DNA of 64,000 nt, taken from Candidatus Protistibacter heckmannii (lineage in GTDB: Bacteria > Pseudomonadota > Gammaproteobacteria > Burkholderiales > Burkholderiaceae). Position numbers and translations under genes: made by a program. Positions 18,204 through 30,398 of the stretch are shown piece after piece. Position 1 is the first letter of the stretch. Each line of letters starts with the position of its first letter. The notes under the pieces were generated by a model. It worked only from the letters and a program-made list of their open reading frames with translations. It searched no databases and was not told the origin of the DNA. The stretch spans positions 118,175 through 182,174 of the forward strand of contig JALBVF010000005.1 of NCBI GenBank assembly GCA_025050535.1, in the 5' to 3' direction.

Positions 18204-19252
18204 TTTATCCGGCATTTAAACAATGAACTCAAGCAGCATACCGAACCGGCGCGTGTTCGAAGTAGCTCTTGACGCGCTCGGGCTGTCGCTGAACGCTGAG
18301 CAGATGCTGGCGCGTGGCCTTCACCAGTTGCAGCTTCGAGCGAGTTGTAGCGAGTTTGGTGCCGACCTGCTTCAGGTCGGCATTGGCCATTTCATTGGGG
18401 TTCAGTTCGGGGCTGTAGCTGGGCAAGTAGAAGACTTCGATCTCGTGTTTTTGCTCGGCCAGCCAGGCCTTCACGGGCTTGCTGTAGTGCACGCGCAGGT
18501 TGTCCAGGATCAGGTAGATCTTTCGGCCGGCATCCTTGACCAGCCGGCGCAGGAAGTCGATCAGAGTGTCGGCACTCAACGCTCCGTCGAAGGCCTGCCA
18601 GCGCATCTGGCCCTTGTTGGTGACGGTGGAGATCACCGACAAGCTGTGGCGCTTGTTGTTCACGCGAATCACGGGCGTCTGGCCTTGCGAGGCGTAGCTG
18701 CGCCCGCGCACGTCGTCACTGCGCAAGCCGGCCTCGTCGAGCCACTTTTTCACCGCCGCCGGCGACTGCTCGTAGGCCTTCTTCATGGGCTTTTTCGGCG
18801 TGAAGCCCCAACGCTCCAGATACAGGCCCATCGTGCGAACGGCCAGCTTGATGCCGTATCGGTTAAGGATCAACTCGGCCACTGCCTGGCGGCTCCACAG
18901 CGCGTAGATCATCTTCAACTGGTCGGGCGTGCGGTCAGCGAATCAGCAGCTGAACCTCGCGCTCCTGCTCCGCCGTCAGCGTTCTGCCCGTACCCTGCGG
19001 GCGCCCGGGGCGCTCTACGTCGAGGGCCTTCCACCCCGCCCGCGCGATACGCCTTCACCGCCGCAATGAGCGTCGTGCGCGACATCTCGCATTGCGCCGC
19101 TGCGTCCTTCAGGCTCACGCCATCCAGCCGCATTTTCACCACATGTCGGCGCCGTTCGTTCAGGGCGGCTACCGGCAGCGTTCTCGAGTCGATTTTGTCC
19201 ATGCAACAGCAGACTCTATATCACTCAATAAGTTCAATGTTTAAGTGCCTAA

Positions 19253-19256
<4 letters not shown>
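18204..19256 (-). mobile_element. IS-B copy 2, defective IS630-family element (1053 bp) between pstS and pstC
   Basis: The flanking TA pairs are at 18202-18203 and 19257-19258. The ends read TTTATCCGGCATTTAAAC and, inward from the right, TTGATTAGGCACTTAAAC. Relative to the 1116-bp copy 3 it lacks a 63-bp block lying between two CGACGAG direct repeats. The right end supplies the TGA that now terminates pstS. Confidence 0.92.
18229..19202 (-). pseudogene. IS630-family transposase remnant (IS-B copy 2)
   Basis: This is the only IS-B copy here that keeps a clear start (ATG at 19202, MDKIDSRTLPVAALNERRR) and both CAG and TAC codons where copies 1 and 3 have stops. It is still dead. A +1 frameshift in a G run near 19037 (YRAGGVEG instead of YRASGWKA) and another near 18940 break the N-terminal half. 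The 63-bp deletion removes the block with the first catalytic aspartate (HCGDETG in copy 3). The C-terminal half (LILDNLRVHYS, SPELNPNEMANADLKQ, ending RYAA) is intact. Confidence 0.9.
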
Positions 19257-20281
<1,025 letters not shown>

Positions 20282-20309
20282 GCAAGTTCTCCTCTGGAAA
20301 CTGCGGGAG

Positions 20310-20343
20310 AGTATAAAAACCGAGTATGACCGAATTGTGACAG
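20310..20343 (-). promoter_or_regulatory. Pho box and -10 of the pstS promoter
   Basis: On the reverse strand the half sites CTGTCAC and CGGTCAT are separated by AATT (20326-20343). A -10 TATACT (20310-20315) follows after exactly 10 bp. This is the canonical layout of a PhoB-activated promoter, in which the Pho box replaces the -35. Confidence 0.88.
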
Positions 20344-20356
20344 TTATAAAAATGCC

Positions 20357-21694
20357 TTAATTTGCGATTTTTCCGGCTAGCCGGGAGGCAGCGGCCTTGG
20401 CCTGCTGGGCCTCCGCGGCCTCGACCATGACCCGCAGCACCGGTTCTGTGCCCGAGGGCCGGATCAGCACCCTGCCCTGGTCGCCAAGCTCGGCGCTGAC
20501 GCTGTCGATCTCTGTTTTCAGGCCGGAATCGGACTGCCAGTTGTAGCCGGGTGCCACCTTCACGTTGATCAGGCTCTGTGGATAGAGTGTCAGGCCCTCC
20601 AGCAGGCTGCCCAGGCTCTTGCCGCTGCGCTTGAGGGCCGAGAGGATCTGCAGCGCGGAGATGATGCCGTCACCGGTGCTGTGCCGGTCGAGGGCCAGCA
20701 AATGTCCGGACCCTTCGCCGCCAAGCAGCCAGCCGCGTTTCTTCAGTTCTTCCAGGACGTAGCGGTCGCCGACCTTGGCGCGCACGAGAGGGATGCCCAG
20801 CTTGGCGAGGGCGATTTCCACGGCCTTGTTGGTCATCAGGGTTCCGACCACGCCGGGCACGGATTGGCTGGCGGCCAGGCGGTCGAGGACCATGGCGTAG
20901 AGGAGTTCGTCGCCATTGTAGAGGCGGCCGGCGGCGTCGGCGACGATCAGCCGGTCGGCGTCGCCGTCCAGGGCGAGGCCGAGGTCGGCTTCGTGGCCGA
21001 TGACGGCGGCGGCCAGGGCGGCGGGCGCGGTGGCGCCCACGCCTTCATTGATGTTCATGCCGTCGGGCGCGTTTCCGATGCTGATCACATCGGCGCCCAG
21101 CTCATGGAAGACCGGCGGGGCGATGTGATACGCGGCGCCATGGGCGCAGTCCACGACCAGCTTCAGGCCGTGCAGATCAAGCTCGGCGGGGAAGGTGCTC
21201 TTGCAGAATTCGATGTAGCGGCCAGCGGCGTCGGGCACCCGGCGGGCGCGCCCCAGGTTCTGCGGCTCGACGCAGGCCATAGGCTTGTCGAGCTCGGCCT
21301 CGATCTGCAGTTCGGTCTCGTCGGGCAGCTTGTCGCCCTGGGCCGAGAAGAATTTGATGCCGTTGTCCTGGTAGGGATTGTGCGAGGCGGAGATGACCAC
21401 GCCGGCGGACAGGCGCAGGGCGCGGGTCAGGTAGGCCACGCCGGGCGTGGGCATGGGGCCGCAGAGCATGACGTCCACGCCGGCCGCGGCGAAGCCCGCC
21501 TGCAGCGCGGCTTCGAGCATGTAGCCGGAGAGCCGGGTGTCCTTGCCAATGAGCACGCGGGGGCGGCCGTGGGTTGTGTCGGTGGCGAGCACCTTGCCGG
21601 CCGCGTAGCCGAGCTTTAGCACGAAGTCGGGGGTGATGGGCGGCTGGCCCACGCGGCCGCGGATACCGTCGGTGCCGAAGTGTTTTCTGCTCAT
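20357..21694 (-). CDS. glmM: Phosphoglucosamine mutase
   Basis: This 445-residue enzyme converts glucosamine-6-phosphate to glucosamine-1-phosphate for peptidoglycan and LPS precursors. The start [13 protein letters not shown], the phosphoserine loop [19 protein letters not shown], the metal loop [13 protein letters not shown] and the C-terminal [17 protein letters not shown] are all intact. It normally forms a unit with the upstream folP and ftsH. Confidence 0.97.
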   Translation of the reverse strand: MSRKHFGTDGIRGRVGQPPITPDFVLKLGYAAGKVLATDTTHGRPRVLIGKDTRLSGYMLEAALQAGFAAAGVDVMLCGPMPTPGVAYLTRALRLSAGVVISASHNPYQDNGIKFFSAQGDKLPDETELQIEAELDKPMACVEPQNLGRARRVPDAAGRYIEFCKSTFPAELDLHGLKLVVDCAHGAAYHIAPPVFHELGADVISIGNAPDGMNINEGVGATAPAALAAAVIGHEADLGLALDGDADRLIVADAAGRLYNGDELLYAMVLDRLAASQSVPGVVGTLMTNKAVEIALAKLGIPLVRAKVGDRYVLEELKKRGWLLGGEGSGHLLALDRHSTGDGIISALQILSALKRSGKSLGSLLEGLTLYPQSLINVKVAPGYNWQSDSGLKTEIDSVSAELGDQGRVLIRPSGTEPVLRVMVEAAEAQQAKAAASRLAGKIAN

Positions 21695-21839
21695 ATTTTA
21701 CGCTTTGATGACAACGGCGCAATGATACCCCGGCGGCAAAGCCGGAAAACGCCAGGACGGGATGCGCGGCGGGCTTGGCGGCGCCCCTCCTCAGTCCGCA
21801 GCGCATTCCCGCGCATGCTGGACCCGCTCTCTGCTCGCG

Positions 21840-22698
21840 TCAGCGGTGCGCCCCGGCGACGGAGCTCATCACTTTGAGCGCATCCACCGTGGCCGGCCAC
21901 GTCGTGCACCCGCAGGATGGCGGCGCCCTTCTAGGCGGCCAACATCGTCGCAGCCACGCTGGCCGCCTGCCGCTCATGCGCGGGCTTGCCGCCAATGATG
22001 GCGCCCAGGCGGGACTTGCGCGACAGCCCGGCCCGGCGAGCACCGGAAAGCCGGCAGCGACGGCGACTTCATCCAGATGCGCGAGCAGCGTCAGGTTGTG
22101 CTCCATCGTCTTGCCAAAGCCGAAGCTAGGATCGACGCTGATGCGCTCCGCGGCCACGCCGGCGGCGAGCAGGGCCTGCGCCCTCTCGCGCAGAAAGCCC
22201 CCCACTTCCTTAACCACGTCGCCGTAGACGGGCGCCTGCTGCATGGTCCGCGGCTCGCCCTGCATGTGCATCGGGCACAGCCCGCTGTTTCCGCCGCCTG
22301 TTCCCGCGACGGCTTCGAGCGCGCCGGGCTCCCGGAAGTCGCGGATGTCGTTGATCAGGTCGGCGCCCGCCGCCAGGACCGCGCGCATCACGCCGGGCTT
22401 GTAGGTGTCCACGGAGAGCGGCCGGCAGCAACCGCGCAGCGCCTCGACGATGGGCAGCACGCGCCCGAGCTCCTCCCGCTCTGGCCCGGCGGGCGCGCCG
22501 GGCCGCTTGGATTCGCAGCCGATGTCGATGATGTCCGCGCCCTCCTCGATCATGCGTTGCGCATGCTCAAGCGCCTGGGCCGGCGCAAGATGCGCCGCCG
22601 CCACCGGAGAAGAAATCGGGCGTGACGTTGAGGATGCCAATCACTCGCGGACGGGAGAGGTCGAGGCGGAAACGCCCGCACTGGAAAAACTGGTTCAT
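21840..22698 (-). pseudogene. folP: Dihydropteroate synthase, several frameshifts and a nonsense codon
   Basis: The true start is the ATG at 22698 (MNQFFQCGRFRLDLSRPRVI then NVTPDFFSG). The frame is lost near 22600 and resumes as HLAPAQALEHAQRMIEEGAD, IDIGCESKRPGA, LSVDTYKPGVMRAVLAAGAD and ISVDPSFGFGKTMEHN. A second shift near 22040 breaks the LSRKSRLGAIIGG segment. An in-frame TAG at 21931-21933 follows, and a third shift near 21900 precedes VDALKVM. DHPS joins pABA to the pterin in folate synthesis and is the sulfonamide target. This copy cannot be functional, so a second folP or folate uptake would be needed. Confidence 0.88.
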
Positions 22699-22778
22699 CG
22701 CTGCCCATCAACAGACATAAAAGCGAACAAGAAAACAAAAGCGGCTCCGAAGAGAATCTTTCGATTCCACGCCTGGAA

Positions 22779-24668
22779 TCAGGCCGTGGCCGGAGCGCCG
22801 CTGCCCGTTGGCGCGACGCCGCTCGGGGTGTCGGAGCCGCCTCCGCTGGAGGCCTTGTCCTTGGGGGGGCGCGGCTCGTGGCCGGCCATGATGTCGTTGA
22901 CCTGATCGGCGTCGAGCGTTTCCCACTCGAGCAGGGCCTTGACCATGACGTCGACCTTGTCGCGATTCTCCTCGAGCAGGAGGCGCGCCAGCGCGTACTG
23001 CTCGTCGAGGATGCGGCGGATCTCGGTGTCGACCTTCTGCTGCGTGAGCTCGGACACGGTCTTCGAGGACATCTTTCCGAAGAAATTGTCCTGTTCGGTG
23101 TCCACGTAGACCATGGTGCCGAGCACGTCGCTCATGCCATAGCGGGTGACCATGTCGCGGGCCATCTTGGTGGCGCGCTCGAAGTCGTTGGACGCGCCCG
23201 CGCTCATGCTGTTGAGGAAAACTTCCTCGGCTACGCGGCCGCCGAAGAGAATGGCGATCTCTTCCAGCATCTTGTCTTTGTACAGGTTCACGCGGTCGTG
23301 CTCGGGCAGCTGCCAGGTTACGCCCAACGCCCAACCGCGCGGCATGATGGTGACCTTGTGCACCGGATCGGCCTTGGGCAGGAGCTTGGCGACCACGGCA
23401 TGGCCGGATTCGTGCACCGCCGTGTTGCGGCGCTCTTCCTCGCGCATGACGGCGGACTTGCGCTCCGGCCCCATGAAGATCTTGTCCTTGGCGTCCTCGA
23501 GATCGATCATCTCGACCAGCCGCTTGCCATGGCGGGCGGCGAAGAGCGCGCCCTCGTTGACGAGGTTGGCCAGATCGGCGCCGGACATGCCGGGCGTTCC
23601 GCGCGCGATCACCGCTGCGTCGACGTCCGGGGAGATCGGCACCTTGCGCATGTGGACTTTGAGGATCTGCTCGCGGCCGCGGATGTCGGGCAGGCCGACG
23701 TAAACCTGACGGTCGAAGCGGCCCGGGCGCAGCAGCGCCTTGTCGAGCACATCGGCGCGGTTGGTGGCGGCCACCACGATCACGCCGCTGTTGGCCTCGA
23801 AGCCGTCCATCTCCACCAGCATCTGGTTCAGGGTCTGCTCGCGCTCGTCGTTGCCGCCGCCCATGCCGCCGGCGCCGCGATGACGGCCGACCGCGTCGAT
23901 TTCATCGATGAAGACGATGCAGGGCGCCTGCTTCTTGGCGTTTTCGAACATGTCGCGCACGCGGGCCGCGCCCACGCCGACAAACATTTCGACGAAGTCC
24001 GAGCCCGAGATGCTGAAGAACGGCACCTTGGCCTCGCCGGCGATGCCCTTGGCTAGCAGCGTCTTGCCGGTGCCCGGAGGGCCGACCAGCAACACGCCGC
24101 GCGGAATGCGGCCGCCGAGCTTCTGGAATTTCTGCGGATCCTTGAGGAAGTCGACCAGCTCGACCACCTCTTCCTTGGCCTCGTCGCAGCCGGCGACGTC
24201 GGCGAAGGTCACGGCGTTGTTGTTCTCGTCGATCAGGCGCGCGCGCGACTTGCCGAAGGAGAAAGTGCCGCCTTTTCCGCCGCCCTGCATCTGCCGCATC
24301 ATGTAGAACCAGAACACGATGATGAGCAGGGTCGGTCCGAGGTAGTAGAGCGCGGAGACGAGCACGTTGGGCTCGTCGTCGGCCTTTCCGGTGACCTGCA
24401 CGCCGTACTTCATGAGGTCGCCGACCATCCAGATGTCGCCCGGTGAGATTATGGCGTAGCGGTTGCCTTCGGCCGGCGTCACCTGCAGGGTGCGGCCCTG
24501 CACGTCGACGCGCTTGATCTTGCCGTTCTTGGCGTCTTCCATGAACTGTGAATAGGTCACGCCGTCCTGGGAGCGGGGCTTGTCGAACTGCTTGAATACC
24601 GTGAACAGCACCAGTGCGATAACCAGCCAGACTGCGGATTTTTGCAACCAGTTATTGTTCAATGCCAA
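22779..24668 (-). CDS. ftsH: ATP-dependent zinc metalloprotease FtsH
   Basis: This 629-residue hexameric inner-membrane protease removes misfolded and regulatory membrane proteins. It has N-terminal membrane segments ([14 protein letters not shown] and [15 protein letters not shown]). The AAA module has Walker A GPPGTGKT at about 196-203, Walker [12 protein letters not shown] and the second region of homology RPGRFDRQV. The zinc site is [14 protein letters not shown] at about 415-425. No damage is seen. Confidence 0.98.
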   Translation of the reverse strand: MALNNNWLQKSAVWLVIALVLFTVFKQFDKPRSQDGVTYSQFMEDAKNGKIKRVDVQGRTLQVTPAEGNRYAIISPGDIWMVGDLMKYGVQVTGKADDEPNVLVSALYYLGPTLLIIVFWFYMMRQMQGGGKGGTFSFGKSRARLIDENNNAVTFADVAGCDEAKEEVVELVDFLKDPQKFQKLGGRIPRGVLLVGPPGTGKTLLAKGIAGEAKVPFFSISGSDFVEMFVGVGAARVRDMFENAKKQAPCIVFIDEIDAVGRHRGAGGMGGGNDEREQTLNQMLVEMDGFEANSGVIVVAATNRADVLDKALLRPGRFDRQVYVGLPDIRGREQILKVHMRKVPISPDVDAAVIARGTPGMSGADLANLVNEGALFAARHGKRLVEMIDLEDAKDKIFMGPERKSAVMREEERRNTAVHESGHAVVAKLLPKADPVHKVTIMPRGWALGVTWQLPEHDRVNLYKDKMLEEIAILFGGRVAEEVFLNSMSAGASNDFERATKMARDMVTRYGMSDVLGTMVYVDTEQDNFFGKMSSKTVSELTQQKVDTEIRRILDEQYALARLLLEENRDKVDVMVKALLEWETLDADQVNDIMAGHEPRPPKDKASSGGGSDTPSGVAPTGSGAPATA

Positions 24669-24791
24669 CTCCCTTCAAAAGTCCCCGCCGCCCAACCAAG
24701 CCGGTGCCAGACGGCAGGCTCCCATTGTAATCCTCTGCCAGTAATCGCGCGTTTTTTCGCAGCGATTTAACCGGTTTTGGCCTTTTTTGCC

Positions 24792-25457
24792 TTATTTCAG
24801 GTTGCGTCCGAGCAAAAATGTCTCCGCGGACTTGCCTCGCGAGGCGGCCGGCTTGCGCGGCGCCACCGTCCGGAACACCTTTTTGAACTGCTCCACGATC
24901 TGGCTGTAGCCTCTGCCGTGGAAGCATTTGATCAAAAGTGCACCATTCGGTTTCAGATGTTCCTGGGCAAAACCCAAGGCCAACTCCGCCAGATGCATCA
25001 TGCGCGCCGCGTCGGCGACCGCCACTCCGGAGAGATTGGGGGCCATGTCGGATAAAACAAGGTCGACATTGAGGGCGCCGGCGGCCGTCAGGGCCTCGCT
25101 CACGGCCTCTTCCAACTGGAGGTAGACCTCGTCCTCGCGGAAATCGCCCTGGATGAAGTGCACATCGGCGACCGACTCCATGGGCAGCAGGTCGATGGCG
25201 ACGATCTTGCCGTTCAGCCCGCCGTCCACCAGCCGGGGCCCGGCGGCCAGCTTATTGCGCGCATACTGGCTCCAGCTGCCGGGCGAGGAGCCCAGGTCCA
25301 CGATCACCTGGCCGGGCTTGATCAGCTTGTCCTGCTCGTCGATCTCCTTGAGCTTGTAGGCGGCGCGGGCGCGATAGCCGCCCGCCTGCGCCATCTTCAC
25401 GTAGGGATCGTTGATATGATCGTGCAGCCAGTGCTGATTGAACTTGTTTTTTGCCAT
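24792..25457 (-). CDS. rlmE: 23S rRNA (uridine 2552-2'-O)-methyltransferase
   Basis: This 221-residue SAM-dependent methyltransferase (RrmJ/FtsJ) modifies U2552 of 23S rRNA. The SAM motif [16 protein letters not shown], the [13 protein letters not shown] block and [19 protein letters not shown] with the catalytic lysine are present, as is the N-terminal [20 protein letters not shown]. It is divergent from yhbY with a 131-bp gap and is upstream of ftsH, the usual order. Confidence 0.96.
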   Translation of the reverse strand: MAKNKFNQHWLHDHINDPYVKMAQAGGYRARAAYKLKEIDEQDKLIKPGQVIVDLGSSPGSWSQYARNKLAAGPRLVDGGLNGKIVAIDLLPMESVADVHFIQGDFREDEVYLQLEEAVSEALTAAGALNVDLVLSDMAPNLSGVAVADAARMMHLAELALGFAQEHLKPNGALLIKCFHGRGYSQIVEQFKKVFRTVAPRKPAASRGKSAETFLLGRNLK

Positions 25458-25588
25458 TTTTCCGCAGTTTAAGCCATATTTCAGCGGCTTTTATGCCATT
25501 TTTTGAATTTTCGACGATAATGCCGGTCTGTTTTTCGGTTTGTTCCGCTTTCCGCGGCGCAAACGCCGCTCCGACCGAGTACCGAACT

Positions 25589-26065
25589 ATGTCTTTCATC
25601 CCCGTCCCACCCAAGCTCCCCCCCGCCCAGCGCACCGACCTGCGCTCCGCCGCCCATGCCCTGCATCAGGTGGTCATCATCGGCAGCGAAGGTCTGACCG
25701 AGGCCGTGCTGCGCGAGACCGACCGCAGCCTGGCGGCCAACGGCCTGATCAAGGTGCGCGTGCACGGCGACGACCGCGAGTCGCGCCTGGAAATCTACGA
25801 CGCCCTCTCCAAGGAGCTCGGCGCCGCACAGGTCCAGACCATCGGCAAGCTGCTGCTGATCTACCTCGACGGCCCGGCCGTCGAGAAGCCGGTCCGCGGC
25901 GCGGCGCCCAAGACCCTCGTGGTGCGCAAGCCGGTGTCGCCCGCCGGCCGCAAGCCCAAGCCCGAACGCCTGAGCGTGCTGGGCAACGAGCGCGTCACCA
26001 AGGGCGGCCTCGTCAAGAAGTCCAAGGCCAGTCAGGCCAGCAAGAAGAAGCTCGCGCTGGGCTGA
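25589..26065 (+). CDS. yhbY: YhbY family ribosome-associated CRM-domain RNA-binding protein
   Basis: This 158-residue protein has one CRM domain: LRSAAHALHQVVIIGSEGLT, then VLRETDRSLAANGLIKVRVH and VQTIGKLLLIYLDGP. The GxxG-like loop and the fold are known to bind pre-50S particles. A basic tail (RKPKPERLSV, KKSKASQASKKKLALG) extends the family's usual 97-100 residues. The start ATG at 25589 was chosen at the beginning of the conserved region. Confidence 0.92.
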   Translation: MSFIPVPPKLPPAQRTDLRSAAHALHQVVIIGSEGLTEAVLRETDRSLAANGLIKVRVHGDDRESRLEIYDALSKELGAAQVQTIGKLLLIYLDGPAVEKPVRGAAPKTLVVRKPVSPAGRKPKPERLSVLGNERVTKGGLVKKSKASQASKKKLALG

Positions 26066-26099
26066 AGCCCGGCGCCATCGCTTCCTTAGCCCTCCTCCC

Positions 26100-26579
26100 T
26101 CAGCGCCCGCGGCCCGCGAGCCGCCAGATCAGCAGCACGCCGAGCAGGCTCTCCACCAGATAGAACAGGCTGGAGACGCCGTGCAGGATGCCGAACTGCG
26201 TCGCATGACGCGAAGCGCCCACAGCCAGTCCCTCGGCCGCCGCCTTTTCCCGCAGCATCGCCATGAAGGGATCGAGCGCGAAATAGCCGATCAGCGTGCA
26301 CAGCACCATGCCCAGCAGCGGCCAGCGCAGGCTGCGATAGAGCGCGCGGCCTCCTCGGGATCGCGCGCGCTGCACGAGGCTGTTGGCAAGCGCCAGCAGC
26401 AGCACGCCGGCGACCACGCTGACGATGCCTTCAATGCGGAACAGCGTGCCGGCAATCGTGCCGGCGAGACGGCGGTCATCGAGCGTGGCGAACAGCGTCG
26501 GCGCCACGACGTAGCCGATGGTCCACAGCGTGCCCGTCCAGGCAGCCGCCAACAAGAGAACGATCCGCTGAGTCAGCAT
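26100..26579 (-). CDS. DUF4149-type integral membrane protein
   Basis: This 159-residue protein has four predicted membrane spans: RIVLLLAAAWTGTLWTIGYV, GIVSVVAGVLLLALANSL, PLLGMVLCTLIGYFAL and FGILHGVSSLFYLVESLLGV. The pattern FATLDDRRLAGTIAGTLFRI matches the DUF4149 family often found next to greA or yhbY in betaproteobacteria. Its function is unknown. It is intact and convergent with yhbY. Confidence 0.82.
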   Translation of the reverse strand: MLTQRIVLLLAAAWTGTLWTIGYVVAPTLFATLDDRRLAGTIAGTLFRIEGIVSVVAGVLLLALANSLVQRARSRGGRALYRSLRWPLLGMVLCTLIGYFALDPFMAMLREKAAAEGLAVGASRHATQFGILHGVSSLFYLVESLLGVLLIWRLAGRGR

Positions 26580-26658
26580 CGGGAGCCTGCCTGTCTTGGA
26601 GTGTGGGGAGCGCGTCCGCCCGGAACGCTGCAGCCGTCGCCAGCCGCGGAGCCGGGAT

Positions 26659-27135
26659 TCAGACGTACTTGACGGTCAGGACTTCATACTCGCGCGGGCC
26701 GCTGGGGGCCTGCACGGTGGCGACGTCGCCCTCTTCCTTGCCGATCAGCGCGCGCGCGATAGGCGAGCTGATGGAAATCTTGCCGCTGTCGAGATCCGCC
26801 TCGTCGTCGCCGACGATCTGGTAGATGACCTTGGAACCGGACTCCAGGTCCTCGAGGTCGACCGTGGCGCCGAACACGACCTTGCCGTCGGCATCGAGCA
26901 GGCTCGGGTCGATGATCTGGGCGGCAGCTAGCTTGCCTTCGACTTCCTGGATGCGGCCTTCGATAAAGGCCTGCTTTTCCTTCGCGGCCTCGTACTCGGC
27001 GTTCTCGGACAGGTCGCCCTGCGCGCGCGCCTCGGCGATCGCGGTGATCACGGCGGGGCGCTCGACGGATTTCAGGCGCTGCAGTTCTTCGCGCAGCATC
27101 TCTGCACCGCGCTTCGTAATAGGTATTGTTGCCAT
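26659..27135 (-). CDS. greA: Transcription elongation factor GreA
   Basis: This 158-residue factor stimulates RNA cleavage in backtracked RNA polymerase. The N-terminal coiled coil ([34 protein letters not shown] with the catalytic acidic tip) and the C-terminal FKBP-like domain ([40 protein letters not shown]) are complete. It lies 4 bp after carB. Confidence 0.97.
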   Translation of the reverse strand: MATIPITKRGAEMLREELQRLKSVERPAVITAIAEARAQGDLSENAEYEAAKEKQAFIEGRIQEVEGKLAAAQIIDPSLLDADGKVVFGATVDLEDLESGSKVIYQIVGDDEADLDSGKISISSPIARALIGKEEGDVATVQAPSGPREYEVLTVKYV

Positions 27136-27139
27136 CGGA

Positions 27140-30100
27140 TTAGTGTAGGCGAGCTTGCAGCCCTTGTAAATCGTAGACTTCCAGCTCTTTGATGTAGCGC
27201 AGGCCTTCCACGGCGGCGCGCGCGCCGGACATGGTGGTGTAGTAAGTCACCTTGTTGGCTTGCGCGCTGGTGCGGATGGAACGCGAATCGGCGATCGCCG
27301 TGCGCGTCTCGTCGACGGTGGTGAAGACCAGCGAGAGCTCGCCGTTCTTGATCATGTCGACGATGTGCGGGCGGCCGTCCTTGACCTTGTTCACCATGCG
27401 CACGGGAATGCCGGCGGCGGAAATCGCCGCCGAGGTGCCGCGCGTCGCGACGATCTGGTAGCCGAGCTCATGCAGCATGCCGGCCACTTCCACCGCGCTG
27501 GGCTTGTCGCTATCCTTGACGGTGATGAGCACCGTGCCGGACTCCGGCAGCGTGGTGCCCGCCGCCAGCTGCGACTTGAACAGCGCCTCGCCGAAGCTCG
27601 CACCCACGCCCATCACTTCGCCGGTGGAGCGCATCTCGGGCCCGAGGATCGGATCCACGCCGGGGAATTTGTTGAAGGGGAACACCGCTTCCTTGACGCT
27701 GTAGTACGGCGGGATCACCTCCTCGCCGACGCCCTGCGCATCCAGGCTCTTTCCGCTCATGCAACGCGCGGCGATCTTCGCCAGCTGCAGGCCGGTGGCC
27801 TTGGAGACGTAGGGCACCGTGCGCGAGGCGCGCGGATTCACTTCCAGCACGTAGACGACATGCTTGCCGCCCTGCACCTGGATCGCGAACTGCACGTTCA
27901 TCAGGCCCACCACCTTGAGCGCCTTGGCCATCTCGGCGGTCTGGTGTTTGAGTTCGGCGACAACGTCCGCGGGCAGCGAATACGACGGCAGCGAGCAGGC
28001 GGAGTCGCCCGAATGCACGCCGGCCTGTTCGATATGTTCCATCACGCCGCCGATGAAGACGCGCTTGCCGTCGCTGATGCAGTCCACGTCGCATTCGATC
28101 GCGTCGTTCAGGAAGCGGTCGAGCAGCACCGGCGAATCGTTGCTGACCTTGACCGCCTCGCGCATGTATCGCTCGAGGTCGCGCGGCTCGTGCACGATTT
28201 CCATTGCGCGGCCGCCAAGCACGTAGGAAGGGCGCACCACCAGCGGATAGCCGATCTCCTCGGCCAGGCGCAGGGCCTCGTCCTCGGCGCGCGCGGTGCG
28301 GTTTGGCGGCTGCAGCAGCTTGAGCTCGTGCAGCAGCTTCTGGAAACGCTCGCGGTCTTCCGCGGCGTCGATCATGTCGGGGCGGGTGCCGATGATGGGC
28401 ACACCGTTGGCCTCCAGGTCGAGCGCCAGCTTCAGCGGCGTCTGGCCGCCGTACTGGACGATCACGCCCTCGGGCTTTTCCTTGGCGACGATCTCGAGCA
28501 CGTCTTCCAGCGTGAGCGGCTCAAAGTAGAGGCGGTCGGAGGTGTCGTAGTCGGTGGAGACGGTCTCGGGGTTGCAGTTGACCATGATGGTCTCGAAGCC
28601 GTCCTCCGACAGCGCCAGCGCGGCATGCACGCAGCAGTAGTCGAATTCGATGCCCTGGCCGATGCGGTTCGGGCCGCCGCCCAGCACCATGATCTTGCGC
28701 TTTCCGCTCGGATCGGCCTCGCATTCGCCGCCCTCGGCCTCGTAGGTCGAGTAGAGGTAGGCAGTGTCGGTGGCGAATTCCGCCGCACAGGTGTCCACGC
28801 GCTTGTACACCGGGCGCACGTTCGCGCCCCAGCGCGCCTTGCGCACTTCCGCCGGCTTGACCTTCATCAGCTTGGCCAATCGGCTGTCGGAGAAGCCCTT
28901 TTGCTTGAGCATGCGCAGCTCGGCGGCCGAGAGGCTCGCGAGCGTGCGGGCGGCGACGGCCTGCTCGGTCTTCACGATGTCCTCGATCTGGGCGAGGAAC
29001 CAGGGATCGATGGAGGTCTCGGTGAACACGTCCACCAGGGACATGCCCATGCGGAAGGCGTCGCCCAGGCCCCAGATGCGGTCCGGGCCCGGCTCGCCGA
29101 TCTCCTCGACGATCTCATCCAGATCGCGCGACTTCTCGTCCAGACCGTCCACGCCCACTTCCAGACCGCGCAGGGCCTTCTGGAAGGATTCCTGGAAGGT
29201 GCGGCCGATGGCCATCACCTCGCCCACCGACTTCATCTGCGTGGTCAGGTGGCTGTCGGCCTGCGGGAATTTCTCGAAGGCGAAGCGCGGCACCTTGGTG
29301 ACCACGTAGTCGATGCTCGGCTCGAAGGAGGCCGGCGTGACGCCGCCGGTGATGTCGTTGCGCAGCTCGTCGAGCGTGTAGCCCACGGCCAGCTTGGCCG
29401 CTACCTTGGCGATCGGGAAACCCGTGGCCTTGGAGGCCAGCGCCGAGGAGCGCGAGACGCGCGGATTCATTTCGATCACGATCATGCGGCCGTCGACCGG
29501 ATTGATCGAGAACTGCACGTTCGAGCCGCCGGTGTCCACGCCGATCTCGCGCAGAACGGCCAGCGAGGCGTTGCGCAGCAACTGGTATTCCTTGTCGGTC
29601 AGGGTCTGCGCCGGGACCACGGTGATCGAGTCGCCGGTGTGGATGCCCATCGGGTCGAGGTTTTCGATCGAGCAGATGATGATGCAGTTGTCGGCGCGGT
29701 CGCGCACGACTTCCATCTCGTATTCCTTCCAGCCCAGGAGCGACTCTTCGATCAGCAGTTCGTGGGTCGGGGAGAGGTCGAGGCCGCGCTTGCAGATCTC
29801 GACGAATTCCTCGCGGTTGTAAGCGATGCCACCGCCGCTGCCGCCCAGGGTGAAGGACGGACGGATGACCACCGGATAGCCCACGGGGTTGTTCGTCTCG
29901 ACGGCGATGCGCTGCTGCACTTCCAGCGCCTCTTCCATGCTGTGCGCGATGCCGGACTTGGCCGAGCCGAGACCGATCTTGGTCATCGCCTCCTTGAACT
30001 TATGGCGGTTCTCGGCCTTGTCGATCGCCTCGGGGGAGGCGCCGATCAGCTCACAGCCGTATTTCTTGAGCACGCCGTGGTGGTGCAGGTCGAGAGCGCA

Positions 30101-30391
30101 GTTCAGCGCGGTCTGGCCGCCCATCGTGGGTAGCACCGCGTCGGGCCGCTCCTTGGCGATGATGGCCTCGACCACCTCCCAGGTGATCGGCTCGATATAC
30201 GTGACGTCGGCCGTCTCGGGGTCAGTCATGATCGTCGCCGGATTGGAGTTGACCAGGATGACCTTGTAGCCTTCCTCGCGCAGGGCCTTGCAGGCCTGGG
30301 CGCCGGAATAGTCGAACTCGCAGGCCTGCCCGATGACGATGGGGCCGGCGCCGATGATCAGGATGCTTTTAATGTCGGTGCGTTTTGGCAT
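27140..30391 (-). CDS. carB: Carbamoyl phosphate synthase large subunit
   Basis: This 1083-residue enzyme makes carbamoyl phosphate for pyrimidines and arginine. Both ATP-grasp halves are present ([20 protein letters not shown] and [33 protein letters not shown] and [13 protein letters not shown]), as is the C-terminal allosteric MGS-like domain ([20 protein letters not shown]). It is full length, in one frame, and in an operon carA-carB-greA. Confidence 0.98.
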   Translation of the reverse strand: MPKRTDIKSILIIGAGPIVIGQACEFDYSGAQACKALREEGYKVILVNSNPATIMTDPETADVTYIEPITWEVVEAIIAKERPDAVLPTMGGQTALNCALDLHHHGVLKKYGCELIGASPEAIDKAENRHKFKEAMTKIGLGSAKSGIAHSMEEALEVQQRIAVETNNPVGYPVVIRPSFTLGGSGGGIAYNREEFVEICKRGLDLSPTHELLIEESLLGWKEYEMEVVRDRADNCIIICSIENLDPMGIHTGDSITVVPAQTLTDKEYQLLRNASLAVLREIGVDTGGSNVQFSINPVDGRMIVIEMNPRVSRSSALASKATGFPIAKVAAKLAVGYTLDELRNDITGGVTPASFEPSIDYVVTKVPRFAFEKFPQADSHLTTQMKSVGEVMAIGRTFQESFQKALRGLEVGVDGLDEKSRDLDEIVEEIGEPGPDRIWGLGDAFRMGMSLVDVFTETSIDPWFLAQIEDIVKTEQAVAARTLASLSAAELRMLKQKGFSDSRLAKLMKVKPAEVRKARWGANVRPVYKRVDTCAAEFATDTAYLYSTYEAEGGECEADPSGKRKIMVLGGGPNRIGQGIEFDYCCVHAALALSEDGFETIMVNCNPETVSTDYDTSDRLYFEPLTLEDVLEIVAKEKPEGVIVQYGGQTPLKLALDLEANGVPIIGTRPDMIDAAEDRERFQKLLHELKLLQPPNRTARAEDEALRLAEEIGYPLVVRPSYVLGGRAMEIVHEPRDLERYMREAVKVSNDSPVLLDRFLNDAIECDVDCISDGKRVFIGGVMEHIEQAGVHSGDSACSLPSYSLPADVVAELKHQTAEMAKALKVVGLMNVQFAIQVQGGKHVVYVLEVNPRASRTVPYVSKATGLQLAKIAARCMSGKSLDAQGVGEEVIPPYYSVKEAVFPFNKFPGVDPILGPEMRSTGEVMGVGASFGEALFKSQLAAGTTLPESGTVLITVKDSDKPSAVEVAGMLHELGYQIVATRGTSAAISAAGIPVRMVNKVKDGRPHIVDMIKNGELSLVFTTVDETRTAIADSRSIRTSAQANKVTYYTTMSGARAAVEGLRYIKELEVYDLQGLQARLH

Positions 30392-30398
30392 GGGAGAC

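Noticed and set aside
27260..30133. A 957-codon open frame on the + strand
   Set aside because: It is antisense to carB, an unmistakable full-length gene. The translation is histidine- and alanine-rich with no domain.
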